Assembly (NCBI GenBank): GCA_948567375.1
Contig: OX419760.1
Location: forward strand, 62,864,911 to 62,928,910
Source: Lunularia cruciata
Lineage: Eukaryota > Streptophyta > Marchantiopsida > Lunulariales > Lunulariaceae
Length of the DNA: 64,000 nt
Reading direction: 5' to 3'
The position numbers and the translations under genes are program-made. Position 1 is the first letter of the stretch. Each line of letters begins with the position of its first letter. Of the stretch, positions 1-11,189 are shown one piece after another. The notes under the pieces were generated by a model that was given only the letters and a program-made list of their open reading frames with translations, was not told the DNA's origin and ran no database searches.

Positions 1-302
1 CACTTAATATCCATGCATTAGGGTATTTAGACATGCACCAATTACTTTCTTTACAATAATAAGATTTTGCCTAGGTTTGTTTCACCTATGTACATCTGTA
101 CTACTTACTTGTGAGTGTGGTTTGACACTAAATGCATTAAAGATCCATATGGTTTAATGCACTTTTGGAGGATAGAGGATAGTTACCCATGATGTATAAA
201 AATTATAGTGTTAATCATAGTATGGGAGAGTAGATACCTCACTTAGATAAAGTGTTGGTATGCTTTATAAAAAACACAAGTTAGGATAAACTTGAATTTA
301 AT
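1..302 (+). mobile_element. 3' fragment of a decayed reverse-transcriptase (RT) element, copy A
   Basis: This stretch aligns by eye along its whole length with 9,138-9,420 and 19,071-19,360, which encode the C-terminal Cys/His cluster and the following nuclease-like segment of the RT element. Shared landmarks are the 'gcattagggcatt' start, 'ttttgcctaggttt', the 'tgtgagtgtgg' segment and the 'gatagttacccat' segment. The reading frame is broken by stops, so nothing is expressed. Similarity ends near 302, and the left end lies outside the window. Confidence 0.7.
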
Positions 303-2017
303 GAAATCATATAATGATGGAAAATTTAAATAAATGCCTTTAATAAATATGAGAATTACAAGAATAAGAATCTTTTTCCAAGTATATTACTCAAAGATTT
401 TAATAAATTATTTGTTTAGAAAAATACTTGCTGATTATTACTCTTCAAATTTGTATTTTACAAGTGCTAAGGTAATGGCCAAGGTTATTGCATCTTTTGC
501 AATGCACTTGTTTTGATATTGTAGGCTGCTCCTTTGTGACAAATGCACTTTGTCTAGAATGATGAATAGGACAATGCCATTTGATGTCAATTATCTTTTT
601 TTTTTGCCTCACTTGCACTATTGTATCTTTCACCTTGAACAAGGTTGATGTTGGGTTGTTATTTTTTTTATGTTTTTTATCATTTTTATTTGATGCAACT
701 TTGATGTGAAGCAATAGTGCATGAAAGTGAGTGGAACAATGCAAATTTTCACTCATGGAGCTATTTCTCACAAGTAATTAAGGGTATATTTGCAAATGAA
801 AGAAAGAAATTTAAGAAGAAATAAGAAATATAAGAAATTTCTTAGATATTTTTGTACATTTGTACTTATTGTGGGGCCTACATTTTCACAAAATTTATTC
901 TTTTTATTATTCTTGTTCTTTTTTGTAAAGATGGAAATAATTTATTATTTATGAAGGAAAACTTCTTAGTTGAAGGTCCTTCAAAGTTGTGTCTGTTTAG
1001 GCAAAGGTACAAATAGCATAAGCCAAAAGGCACTCTGAAGGAAGAATGCAGAAGTAGACAAGTCCAAATGCAAATGCAAAGGGCACCTAGTACAAAAAAA
1101 ATCAACTCCAAAGAACTTTGGCTTAAAAGGATTTTGGCCCAAACAACCTTGGTACCTACGTACCTTTGGAGCACACACAAAATTGAATATGCCACCACTA
1201 CAGTAAGAATTGCCACCAAAGACAATTTTATTCAAGGGAGACCATTTGCATTCACTAGCATCTTTGCATGTGTAGAAAAGGACTACTTGCCAATTGTTTC
1301 ATCCACATGTGCAGAGAGGGAGTTTTCACCAACAAGAGTCACTAAAGAATGTTGGCTAAAGAATCTGGCTATAAAACCAAGTGTCCACTAATCAATTTCA
1401 CTTTTTGCAAATCAATTTCAGTCTTAGATTTGAGCAAGCTCAAAATTTCCCAACCTCTTGAAAATCTTACCAACTTTGTAGTTGTTTGTTCTTTGTCATT
1501 GGACCCAATCCCCATTTGAAAGGCAACATGTTGTTTGTCCAAAAATCCATAAGGAAGACCTCCAAAGCCATTCTTTGCAGTCCAATAGTGAACAAGTGGG
1601 CAATTCATTGTAGAAGTGAAGTAATCCAAAGCAAGCATCTTGGCTTCATGCTCTTGAACTATGAAATGAGTGACTTTGGGATCATCCATGAGATAAAGCG
1701 GAGAAAGGAGAGAATAACCAAGGACTTCTAGGTAACCAGGTAACTTCTATAACTTGACCAAGGAAAATTGGAGAATATAACTTGAATATGTAAGTATTGG
1801 ATGCAAGAACCATTAGGAGCAATGATATTGGAGATTAAGTTTAAAACAAGGCACTTACCGATGATATCAAGGTAACCTTTGCAAAAAAGCAGCAAGAGGA
1901 AATATGGGTGGCAGGTTGGGAGTTATAAGGATATGGCCCAAAGAGTGATAATTGAGGTGATTATTAAGCTATTCAAGCTTAAGCGTACAACTTACCTTAC
2001 AAACAACCAAGAACTTT
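303..2017. other. No recognisable gene
   Basis: AT-rich sequence with short overlapping open frames on both strands (for example 1,068-1,391 + and 1,369-1,689 -). None shows a recognisable domain, and they overlap each other. I see no RNA gene. It may be old repeat sequence. Confidence 0.4.
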
Positions 2018-2120
2018 TTGCTCCTCTTTTTTTGCTTCTACTGCATACCCTTGCTAAGTAAAAGAAGAAGTGTCATTTACTTAGCAAGGGTATGCAGTAG
2101 AAGCAAAAAAAGAGGAGCAA
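2018..2120. repeat. Perfect 45-bp inverted repeat with 13-nt loop
   Basis: The left arm is 2,018-2,062 and the right arm 2,076-2,120. The right arm is the exact reverse complement of the left across all 45 bases, including a run of seven T facing seven A. The 13-base spacer is 2,063-2,075. Transcription from either strand would give a very stable hairpin. No terminal target duplication is evident, so this is not clearly a MITE. Confidence 0.95.
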
Positions 2121-2149
2121 TACAAGGATGCTCACTTTGCTTTAAATCC

Positions 2150-3260
2150 AAACCAACATGTGGAGCAAGGAGAAAAAGAAGAAGACATGAGAGAGACCTG
2201 CCACCAAATCAAGGAACCTCCTAACCTCAATCAACAAGTGTGTGTTCAAGAAGAGGAGCAGACAAATACCAAGGACCAACAAGAAGTAGAACTTTGGCCC
2301 AAAGCTCAACAAGAAGCCAAAGACCCTCTGCTAGAAATGCAGGTCAAAGAAGGAGAAGGATCAGCCCAAGCAACCCTAATGCTAGTAAAGGAGGGAATGT
2401 ACTTCATCATACACTTGGTGGGGGCATCACTTCAATTTACGGAGCTCTAACTATCCTAGTACCAAGAAGAGTGCCCCAAGATAGTGGACTATACCACCTT
2501 GGTATGTAGCATGCATAAGGAGATTTCCACTTAAAAGGCAAAGGCAAACCAATTGAAGAAGGAGATGGCAAAGGTGAAAAACTTATACAAGGAAAAGGTA
2601 TAGAAGGTGAATGACCTCATGCACAAAAATCATAAGATAAAGAGACAGAACTCCTCCTTGATAGTAGGGAAGAAGAAATAGGAAGAAGAACTTAGAAGGC
2701 TGCAACTCAAGTTGGGAATCCTATGAATTGAAAAGAGGAATAAGCAGCTCAAGTACAAAGACCACTTGCAACCCAAGGACAAAGAAGTGGTAAGCATTTG
2801 TGGTGAGCCAGAAAATTCAAAAGTTCAGATTGTGACCTTGGAACTATATGTGGCCTAAGTGTTGCAAAAAGGTGGCAACCCAGTTGGAGCGCCCGGTCAA
2901 TGAATTGAAGAGAAAGAAGGAGGAGAAGAAATCAGATCAAGTCCAAATGATAGAGGAGGTGAAGACCAAGACCCAACACTTAGGAGGAGGAAGAGCAAAA
3001 GGCAATTCAGCAGTTGGAGGAAGACATGGATCACTTGCAAATATGTTGAAGGAAGAAATGCAATTGTGAGCAACAAAAGTGAATATCCATGAGCTCAAGT
3101 TGCAGACCCACAAATTGGAGGGAAAGACATACAAAGAAGAGCTAATGGATCAGCTAGCAATTGGACTTAGAGAGCATTTGGATAGGAAGTTCAAAACATT
3201 TTATGAGAGATAGCAAGATATAAGAGAAAACCAAACTTCTCCTTAGGAACTTTAAGGGCA
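2150..3260 (+). pseudogene. Relic of a Lys/Glu-rich, coiled-coil-like coding sequence
   Basis: The + strand is purine-rich. Successive frames between 2,160-2,450, 2,560-2,800, 2,850-3,070 and 3,090-3,230 translate into Lys/Glu/Gln-rich segments with heptad-like leucines, broken by several stop codons and frame changes. The last piece reads as an amphipathic stretch with leucines ('LQTHKLEGKTYKEELMDQL'). I do not recognise a family. It could be the N-terminal or gag-like part of a decayed retroelement, or a captured coiled-coil gene. The composition differs clearly from the AT-rich flanks, which is the main support. Confidence 0.35.
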
Positions 3261-4560
3261 AAGTTAGTTCTTTACAGTAGAGCATCAAGCCGAGGGTACT
3301 TCACTTCACCAAAGAAAGACCTTCTGTAGTGTAAGAACTTTGGAATAGATAGTAACCAAAGTCCTTCTTAGTTGTACATGTTACTCTTAGTTCTACACAT
3401 TTAAAGTTGTAAATACCTTCATAGAAGAGGACCTTTCAAGTTGTATAATTCTTTGTAATTGTAAATCCAAAGGAGTATGATTTCAACTTGACTTCATGGA
3501 AGACCTGTCATCTTCCTTTACACATGTAAAGCCCCTAATTAACCTAAATATAATTAGGATAAGATAGGACTAAAATCTTAGGTGTATGATGTATGTAGTG
3601 ATAAGAGAGTTCAAGATAATACACTAAGTCTCAAAATGTCTTCAAGGCAAAGCAAAAATTTATTTAAGGCTTTAGCCCAATGTTATTCAAGTTCATTTTC
3701 CCATACCATCAAAGTTTAGTAAAGAGTACATTGAGTTCTTTGCAAACTATTTTTCTTCCATTTTGAGTGCTAGTGAATGCCTATGTTAAGTAGTGGTGAG
3801 AAATTTCACAATAGAATCACAAGTGCTGGAATGTAGAGAGGTACATTTGTACTTGAAAAAGATGTATGATTTCCAAGAGATCCAAAGGAGTGAAATAATG
3901 CATTGAGGAGTAAAGCTTGATTTGGAACATTAGGAAAGGCAAAGGAAAAGGCCAATATAAAGACACCTTTGGAGCTGTGCCTTTATGGAAGGGCAATATG
4001 CACCTTTGTAGTCAGTTTCTCTAGAGTGAATGAGCCTTTGGAGTGAAATAAACTATCACCTTCAACAATAAATTGGAACTTACTTGTAGTGAATGTGATC
4101 TTTAGTTTTCTCTTTTCTGTAGTATGCCACAAGCTCTGCCATTGCCTTCTTTAAGAAGGAGTTTTCTACCCAAGAGGTTAATAAGAAAAAAAACTGCAAC
4201 TTAGTGATATTTCCTTTCACTTCTAGTCATTTCCAACCCGTATCTTTGAAGGAATGACCTATTCTTACCAAATTACTAGCATTTGATGACATTGAGTTGC
4301 CACACTTATTTAAGGGTGTATATGTAAGGGGTAATATTTGAACTTAATAAGAAAAGAATTAAATGTTGAGCATCAAAAAGAACAAGACAAAAGAGGAATT
4401 TTGAAATTGTTAAGTACATAGGATAAGATATAAGCAGAGGATAGGATATAAGGAGATTTTTCATAGAATTTCTAGATTCCTTTACAAGGAGTTTGTATTT
4501 CTTTATTTTTTAACAATACCTATAACAATTTTGGAGTATGAACTTGAGGAGTTAATATGT
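3261..4560. other. No recognisable gene
   Basis: Moderately AT-rich sequence without a convincing reading frame or RNA gene. The right end runs into the second RT-element copy, so part of it may be that element's decayed 5' region. Confidence 0.4.
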
Positions 4561-4569
4561 CTTAATAGA

Positions 4570-6600
4570 TTGCTTTTTTCTCATGCATTGTGCACAACTC
4601 CAAGCCTTAATCAAGAGGCTTGTTTGTGATGTTTCATGAACATCACAAAGATTTTTTCCAAGAATATGATCCTTCTAATAATTTCATGGATTTGTTCCAA
4701 GTGGCTATAATAGTAGCAAGGAGAGAAAAATCTAAATCAATTATGCAAGTGCCAAGTGCTAGTCTACTTCATGTAATGGAGAAAGATATAGGGGACATTG
4801 GACAAGTCATTATTATAGAATTATTGTCTTCAAGGATTGCTCTCACTTGTAGTAGTATCTAAGTCCAAATTAGTTTTTAATTACCACTCAATGAGGTTGT
4901 GAGTGTATCTCTCTATGCATTAGAGCCCTTCTAGGGATGTTATATATGATGGTCTAAGTAGATCAGATAGAGGTGTCACCAAAAGAGTACTTCCACTAAT
5001 AGGGAAGAGACCAAAAACTTCACTTTAGAACCAATTTTGGATGCATAAAGAAATTAGGCCTTGAAAAATAAAATAGTCTTCCCTCTTTAGGAGCACAAGT
5101 TTTGCCTTCTCTCTTCACCTGTTTTGTCTCATTGAGAGCTTTCCAATGGTACCTCATCCATCTTATTGTGAGCTTCCTAGAGGAAGATTATCCAAAGATT
5201 CTCTTTGGTCAAACTTGCTTGACCAACCAAGTAGGACAAGGATTGATATATCACCAATCCCTATCATTGATCTAAGGATGTAGCTTGCTGATGTGTCCCC
5301 AATCCATATATTGGATCCAAGGGCGTAAATCCCTTTGAGTGGATCTTCTTTACTATATAATAAAGATGAGGTGCTCTTTTGTGACATTAGAGTATTGAGG
5401 AATGAAAATTTGTATTTTTCTTGTGTATTTTTCTTGTATTTCTCTTGGGGTTTCTCATGTCCTTGGAACGGTACATAAGACTTGATTATTGGGCTTCTCT
5501 ATGTACGTTTGAGAATATGTCAAATTATAGTTTATGGTCCTCCTTTAGGTATTCCTCCTCACCTTTGAAAATGGCTTAAATATTTTAGGAGTGCAAAAAA
5601 TGTCTAAGGATTTAGTCACAAAATTTTTATATATTGTCTTTAAAGAAAATTTCTTCATGTGGATTTTCTTCTTTTATTAAGAGATCCACAAGTGGTATTT
5701 GGTATTCTCTCCTTGAGTATTGAATATCAATTAACCTATCTGTTGCGTATTTTTCTCCTTTCTTTAGCCTTCCTATCTCATTGGAACCTACTTTTGATAG
5801 GAAGATCATAAAGTCTTTGGTAGTATTATTGGATCAAGGACTTTTGAGTGTATGGTAGGGGACTAAATGCATAGAATGACATCTATACCAATCTTATGTG
5901 GAGGGGTAGGCCTATTATTTATGGAGGAGATGGGACTTGTGTTCTTTTGTGTAGTTGTACACTCTCAATACCTTTTCTTTCCTCCCAGTTTGTGGTTGTT
6001 GATAGGCTGATCTTGGAATTGTATATGATTGAGGTGGAAGAGTGGTCCTTTCCTCTCCAAGTACTATTATAGTAGATGAGAGATGGTTTTTCTCCACATG
6101 CACAAGATGATCTTTCATCCTTTATCTCTTTTCTTTCTGATTGGACCTAAGGTTTACAATCTTCCATGACGGACTACCATTTTCAACATGTAATACATTT
6201 TGTCCTAGTTGACACACCCATTCCTCTACTTGGTGCATCTTCACTCTTGCTCTAGCAATGGTGTAATTTCTTGGATCCTAGCTTGAATTCCAATAGAAGA
6301 ACTCTGACTCACACTAGCTACTTTTCTAAAGCAAATGTGGTTTTGCTTGCGTTTGATTCATCCATCTATATTGCCATTACTCACTTATTGAGTGTGGTGC
6401 TACCTTACATCTGACAAAGAGATTTGTTGTTCCTTTTAAGAATAGAGTATAGCTACTCATTATATCATTAAAGATATAGTATTTTCCATAGAGAGTGGTT
6501 ACTTCACTTGGAAAGAGTGTTGATATGTTCTAAAGGCAACAAAAATTAGTGCAAACTTATACTTGATATGAGATTATCAATTCATTCTGAGTAGATTCTA
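4570..6600 (+). mobile_element. Decayed RT element, copy B, split by a partial LTR
   Basis: The left piece (4,570-4,929) matches the RT N-terminal segment of copy C at 7,510-7,800. Both encode a stretch resembling 'FQVVATIARR' followed by a Leu/Ile-rich region. The right piece (5,590-6,600) matches 8,480-9,400, including the thumb-like segment, the Cys/His cluster region and downstream sequence. A piece of gypsy LTR (4,930-5,474) lies between them. Every frame has many stops. This is the most decayed of the long copies and is dead. Confidence 0.65.
4930..5474 (+). mobile_element. Solo or partial LTR of the chromovirus family found at 46,160
   Basis: It aligns with the LTRs at 46,160-46,915 and 59,873-60,613. 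Shared segments include 'agatcagatagaggtgtcacc', the 'agagctttccaatggtacc' segment, the Y-shaped 'gaccaaccaagtaggac' region, the TATA-like 'actatataataaagatgagg' and the 'ttgtccttgga' end. The first roughly 150 bp of the family LTR, including the TGTAATACC start, are missing, so it is 5'-truncated. It ends at 5,474 with 'gtaca'. It sits inside RT-element copy B. Confidence 0.75.
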
Positions 6601-7480
6601 GTAGTTAAAAGTCTGCATACTTTAGAGGGAATAGCAAGACAAAGAAAACTATAACACAATATTTATCACACTATTTAGAGTATTTGCTGTGTATGATAAT
6701 TTACTATCATATCCCATGTGAGTGAAAGTATTTCCGTCCAAAGTCAATTCAATAAAACTGTTGAGATTAATTATGTCCACTAATCTAGATGAGCAAATCT
6801 CAATTTATTTGAAGAACCAAGAACCAAGTCTACACTACTTGAATTTAAATTTTCATTAGGAAAGATTTAATGTATAAAAAATTTGTAAGTTGTAAATCTA
6901 ATCATAAAAAGATAGTAGAAAATACAAATGTGGAGAGAAGCCGCACAAAAAAATTGAAAAAAATTATAATTATGGTTAATTTATGATTATTAATATATAT
7001 GTTACTTTGGTATCTTGGGGTTATATGAGACTAGTTTTCCATGATGAGGCTAGATTAGCTTTTTGCATACCACTTGATCATTTGGCATATGATCCCTTGT
7101 ACAAGTTACCTTGGTTCTTATTCCCCTTACTCCCTCAATGATACTTATGTTATGCTAGAGGAGGGTGGGCGGGTAGGGCATAGAGAGGTAGCTACTAGAT
7201 CTTGTTGATTCAAAGTGAGATATTGGGTTGTCCTACCATAGGAGTTGGTTAGCACGAAAAATTTTATGAGACAAGTTTTATCACAAGATACCACAAAGCC
7301 CACTTGATTACAACGGTGTAGGAAATTGGATCAAGTACAAGAGTGTAGTGGAGCACTACCAGCGCTACATCCTTTGTCTATGGCTAGTCCCATTGATGAG
7401 ACTATCTCTTCCCTATGCTCACTATATCAAAAGTAGGAGAGAAAGTACCATTAGAGGTCTTAGATTATCAAGTTGAGTAG
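6600..7480. other. No recognisable gene
   Basis: AT-rich left half (6,640-7,000) with no coding signal. The right half is adjacent to, and may include, the degenerate 5' portion of RT-element copy C. Confidence 0.35.
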
Positions 7481-7516
7481 TTTTTATGTCTTGATAGGTC
7501 ATTTTTTGCATAAGCG

Positions 7517-8810
7517 TTGTGCACTACCCCTCAATTCTCCTCAAGAGGCTTGTCATGGATAGTATATGAGCATCTGAGAGAGTTTTTTCATGCATATGGT
7601 CCTTCTAGTGGATTTACCAAGTTGTTTCAAGTGGTTGCAACCATAGCAAGGAGAGATATGTTTATGTCAATTAGTTGTGTGTTAGGTGCTAATCACCTTC
7701 TTGCAATAGACAAGGACATAGTGAGAATTACACTGATTGCTATTGAAGATATCTTTTTGTGATCTGTTAGCCACACCATTGTCCTTCAACATCAATCTCA
7801 TTTTTTAGAGCACCACAGTCCACATCAATTTAATTTTCCTTTGGGAATGCCCAAAGACTTCCATCGTGGAAGTGATATAGGAACTCCAAGCAGGGATCAT
7901 GGCACTTCTCATAGAACCTTAGGGACACCAAGAGTGGAGTAGCTACACTTGGAGGTTGAGAGGCTATATCTTTAAGCATCAAGGTACTCGTAGATATCCA
8001 TCAAGAGTAGGTCATCCTATAGGTGGATGTTGAGATCACTTTTAAAAACTTCTCTTTGGCATCCATCTTTAGAGAGCTTAGAGAGGCAAGTGGATTCTTG
8101 GCAAGTCACATCCTTTTTGTGCAGTCATTTATGGCTCTCCTGCTTCTCTTTACTACTAGCATGGGTGGTCATAGAGGGGAGTCAATGTCTTGGAATCAAT
8201 TTTTGTATACAATAAGGAGATCCTTTAGGGGGACCTTTGTTTGCCATGGCTCACATGGTGCGGGTCTCGTAGATCAGATTAGGCAGACCTTTGATCACTT
8301 GATTACCAAGCTACATCTTGTAGGCTTGAGAGTCAAGGTATCAAAGTGCAAAGCATGGTTCCTTTCAAGTATCCCTCCACATCTTGAGCTTCTAGAGGGA
8401 TGTGTCACATCTACAAATGGACTATGTATTCTTGGAGTGCTAGTAGGATCCAAGGATTTTGTCACATTCTTCTTAGAATTCCTTTGTAGAAGATATTCTC
8501 CATGTAGATGATCTTCCTCTACTAGGAGATCCACAAGTGGCATTTGGTATACTCTCCTCTAGTATTGCCCATAGACCAACTTACCTTCTCTGCATAGTTC
8601 CACTTCTTTGACTTTCTTATCATGTTTGAGAGCTTTTGATAGGAAGATCATGAGAGTCTTTGGTGATATCATTGGACTAGGGACATTTGAGTGTGTGATG
8701 GTGGATTTTTCACATAAAAAGACATCTCTATCAATCTCATGCAGAGGGGTATGCCTATTATCTATGGAAGAGATGGCATCTTTAGCATTTTTGGGAAGTT
8801 AGGCTCTGTC
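7517..8810 (+). pseudogene. Reverse transcriptase domain relic
   Basis: Open pieces at 7,517-7,762, 8,023-8,511 and 8,608-8,802 read consecutively as an RT of non-LTR type. Visible parts are an N-terminal 'LAIDKD' segment, a motif-A-like 'VDVEITF' at about 8,026, 'IFRELREAS', then 'HLITKLHLVGLRVKVSKCKAW' (palm/thumb) and 'SCLRAFDRKIMRVFGDIIG'. The stretch that should hold the catalytic (Y/A)xDD motif, between the 8,200s and the 'HLITKL' segment, is shifted or deleted and I cannot find an intact DD pair. Stop codons lie between the pieces. Similar sequence at 4,620-4,860 and 5,640-6,100 shows it is a repeat family. Confidence 0.65.
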
Positions 8811-9008
8811 TAAACCCTTACTTTCCTCTCATTTTTGTGGTTAGTGATAGGCCAGTTTGAAGACATATATGACCAAGGTATAAGAGGGATACTTTTCTCT
8901 CCATGCATTATTATGGCTTACAAGAGATGGTCTATCCCATAGGCATGTAAGGACCTTCATTCCTTTGCTTCACTATAGTCTGATTGGACTCAAGGTTTGT
9001 AGTCTTCC

Positions 9009-9660
9009 TTGATGGAGCAACAATATCAACATATGTTACATTCTCTCTTAGTTGACTTGTCCATTCCTCAGGCCACTAGAGCATATCTTTGCTCTTGCTC
9101 TGTCAAGGGTGTAGGCTCTTGGATCTTACCTCAAACATGCATTAGGGCATTCCGACTCGCACTAGTCACCTTCTCTATAGCAATGAGGTTTTGCCTAGGT
9201 TTGGTACACCCATCTACATCTTTGTTACTCACTTGTGAATGTGGTTCTACACTAGATGTAGCAACAGTCCATATGCTTTTGGATGAAAGAGTACAGCTAC
9301 CCATGATGCCATCAAGGATATAGTGTTTGCTATGGCACAAGAGAGTGGATACCTTGCTTGGAAGGAACGTTCATATGCTTTGCATATGATAGAGCATACT
9401 TATACTTGGTCAGAGATGATCAGGTGACAAAGGTGGATGTCATGGTTACCGATAGTGTGTGTGATGTAGTTTTGGAGGGAGTGATTACTCATCCTCTTGG
9501 ATGGGTGACAAGTGGAGTAACAGCACATAAGGTCTCCAAGTATAAGGGTATGTAGTGAGGTCACCTCCTTGTTCCTCTAGCCTTCGGGTAATATAGAGCG
9601 ATGGACATGGCATTTGTCAAGGAGTGCACAAGAGTTTTTCATATTAGACATCAAGGGTAC
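9009..9660 (+). pseudogene. C-terminal Cys/His cluster plus restriction-like endonuclease-like domain of the RT element
   Basis: The first frame (9,009-9,323) reads 'MEQQYQHMLHSLL', then 'FSIAMRFCLGLVHPS' and 'CECGSTLDVATVHML', a CxCG..xD..xH cluster of the kind found near the C-terminus of retroelement RT proteins. The second frame (9,358-9,555) reads 'AYLYLVRDDQVTKVDVMVTD' then 'GVITHPLGW' and 'KVSKYKG'. The spaced acidic residues followed by 'DVMVTD' resemble a PD-(D/E)xK restriction-like nuclease core. That nuclease assignment is inference; the conserved block itself is also present at 19,330-19,600. Frameshifts separate the two blocks, so this copy is dead. Confidence 0.55.
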
Positions 9661-9913
9661 AAATCTCATTCTCATACTTTGTAGCATACTTTAGACAACA
9701 TGTGTCCATTACTCCTCCGATAACATAACCCACTGGAGAGCATTCACACTAAGTGATGCTTCTTAAGATGTTCTAGTTGTTTGTAGACCTTATGACTTGC
9801 ATAGCTCCGAAATTTTAGATATGATAGGGTAAATTTCTCATATCAATACTATTGGTACCTAGCACCATTTTACCTCTTTTGTCCTCTCTTGCTTGATGTG
9901 GTTTTCCCATCCT

Positions 9914-10142
9914 GCATGTATTCTACGTGGTCTCCGTGGTCACCTTTTTCCCGTCATTTCATCTAATACGTCTCATACATAAACAGCACCGAGAATACTC
10001 GTTTTCCGTATAAAGAGACACACACTATGCATGTATTCTACGTGGTCTCCGTGGTCACCTTTTTCCCGTCATTTCATCTAGTACGTCTCATACATAAACA
10101 GCACTGAGAATACTCGTTTTCCGTATAAAGAGACACACACTA
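9914..10142. repeat. 115-bp direct tandem duplication
   Basis: 9,914-10,028 and 10,029-10,142 are tandem copies of about 115 bp that differ by two transitions ('ctaatacg' versus 'ctagtacg' and 'cagcaccgag' versus 'cagcactgag'). The unit starts within the dispersed tail motif at the end of RT-element copy C. Confidence 0.95.
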
Positions 10143-10499
10143 GAGCTATGAACAAAATGAATTGCATATTGAGTGAATTAACGTGAGTGATCATGACACC
10201 AAATAAATTAACCGGAGTTAATCTGAGTTTAAATCCGTTGTGAGCGAGACTATTCATGTTGTGGTACACTCCACTGGTGAAATTACTGCAGTAACACTAT
10301 CTGCTAAACAGTGTCAATCCAAGCGGAATCTGATTCACATAAGCACAAGGAGGTCAATTTGGCATTGAATGCAGAACAAAGAAGTACAACTGGTGATCGA
10401 AAATAACTCGAGCGTCATCACATTCCATCTTGAAACATAAAAGTTTCATTTTGGAGGAACTCACCAAATAACTTTTCTCAAGCAAAGAGGACGACTATT

Positions 10500-10945
10500 T
10501 CTACAGTAAGCAACCGTCCATGGTGCTCATATCCCCCTCACGAACATGCGACACTGCCTCGATAGGGTATGAAGCATTCGAGACTTTTGGGCAAAACCTG
10601 AAAGTTGCCTTCTATCTCCACCCAGAATCCGTAAAGGCGGAGCAATGCTGTCCAAGCAGCGAATGGGTACTGCCTTGATGTCTTCCGCTATGAGTACCAA
10701 GACCTGTGGCTCTTCTGAGGAACATCGCATACATCATTGAAGTGTGCAGTTTTATTTCTTCTGTAATAGTCGTTGAGAGCTGTTTCTTCCATGAAAAGTT
10801 TCCCGTATCTAAAATAGCTTCCACTTCTCAAACTTTGAGGAATTTCTCTTTGCAATTCGGCAATCGACCTTGAGTTTGAATTAGTCCTCACAGCTTCTCG
10901 ATCCACTAGGCAACGCCATCCTCTGAATATTCTTCGGTGTACCAT
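10500..10945 (-). pseudogene. Unrecognised minus-strand coding relic
   Basis: Minus-strand frames 10,945-10,688 and 10,730-10,527 have balanced, protein-like composition, with segments such as 'SIAELQREIPQSLRSGSYF' and 'GKLFMEETALNDYYRR'. They run into stops and a frame change near 10,700. I do not recognise a family. It lies downstream of, and on the same strand as, the SERAC1-like relic and may be a separate exon or part of the same former gene. GC content is higher than in the flanking AT-rich DNA. Confidence 0.35.
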
Positions 10946-11189
10946 CAGAGTGGGACCACAGAACTTTTAGAGTACAGGATTTCCACTCCCTCCCATTCTG
11001 TGTATAACTATTGCCTGGTTCCTAACCTTGGGCCTCTTGTTGATGATAAACTCCATCATTACTTCCTGAACCAAAGGTTTCAATCCAACTGCATGGCATT
11101 AAAGAAAGATGACGCGCTATATTTGAGAAAAAAAAATTCCTTTTAGAGCAAGATAAAGAGATATGCGTATACTCTGCCTAAGGTACTTC

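Larger units (their letters stand above)
7490..9960 (+). mobile_element. Decayed RT element, copy C (best preserved)
   Basis: Best-preserved copy of a non-LTR-like retroelement. It encodes, in order, RT N-terminal sequence, the RT motif A region, thumb-like sequence, a Cys/His cluster, a nuclease-like segment and a 3' noncoding tail. The 3' part (9,660-9,860) aligns with 20,258-20,540. The tail ends in 'cttgatgtggttttcccatc...ggtctcc', a motif that recurs at 13,290, 20,570 and 33,600. Several stops and frameshifts show it is inactive. No LTR borders were found around it. Confidence 0.7.

Noticed and set aside
1369-1689. 106-codon minus-strand open frame
   Set aside because: It has no recognisable domain and overlaps another frame on the + strand in AT-rich DNA, so chance is likely.
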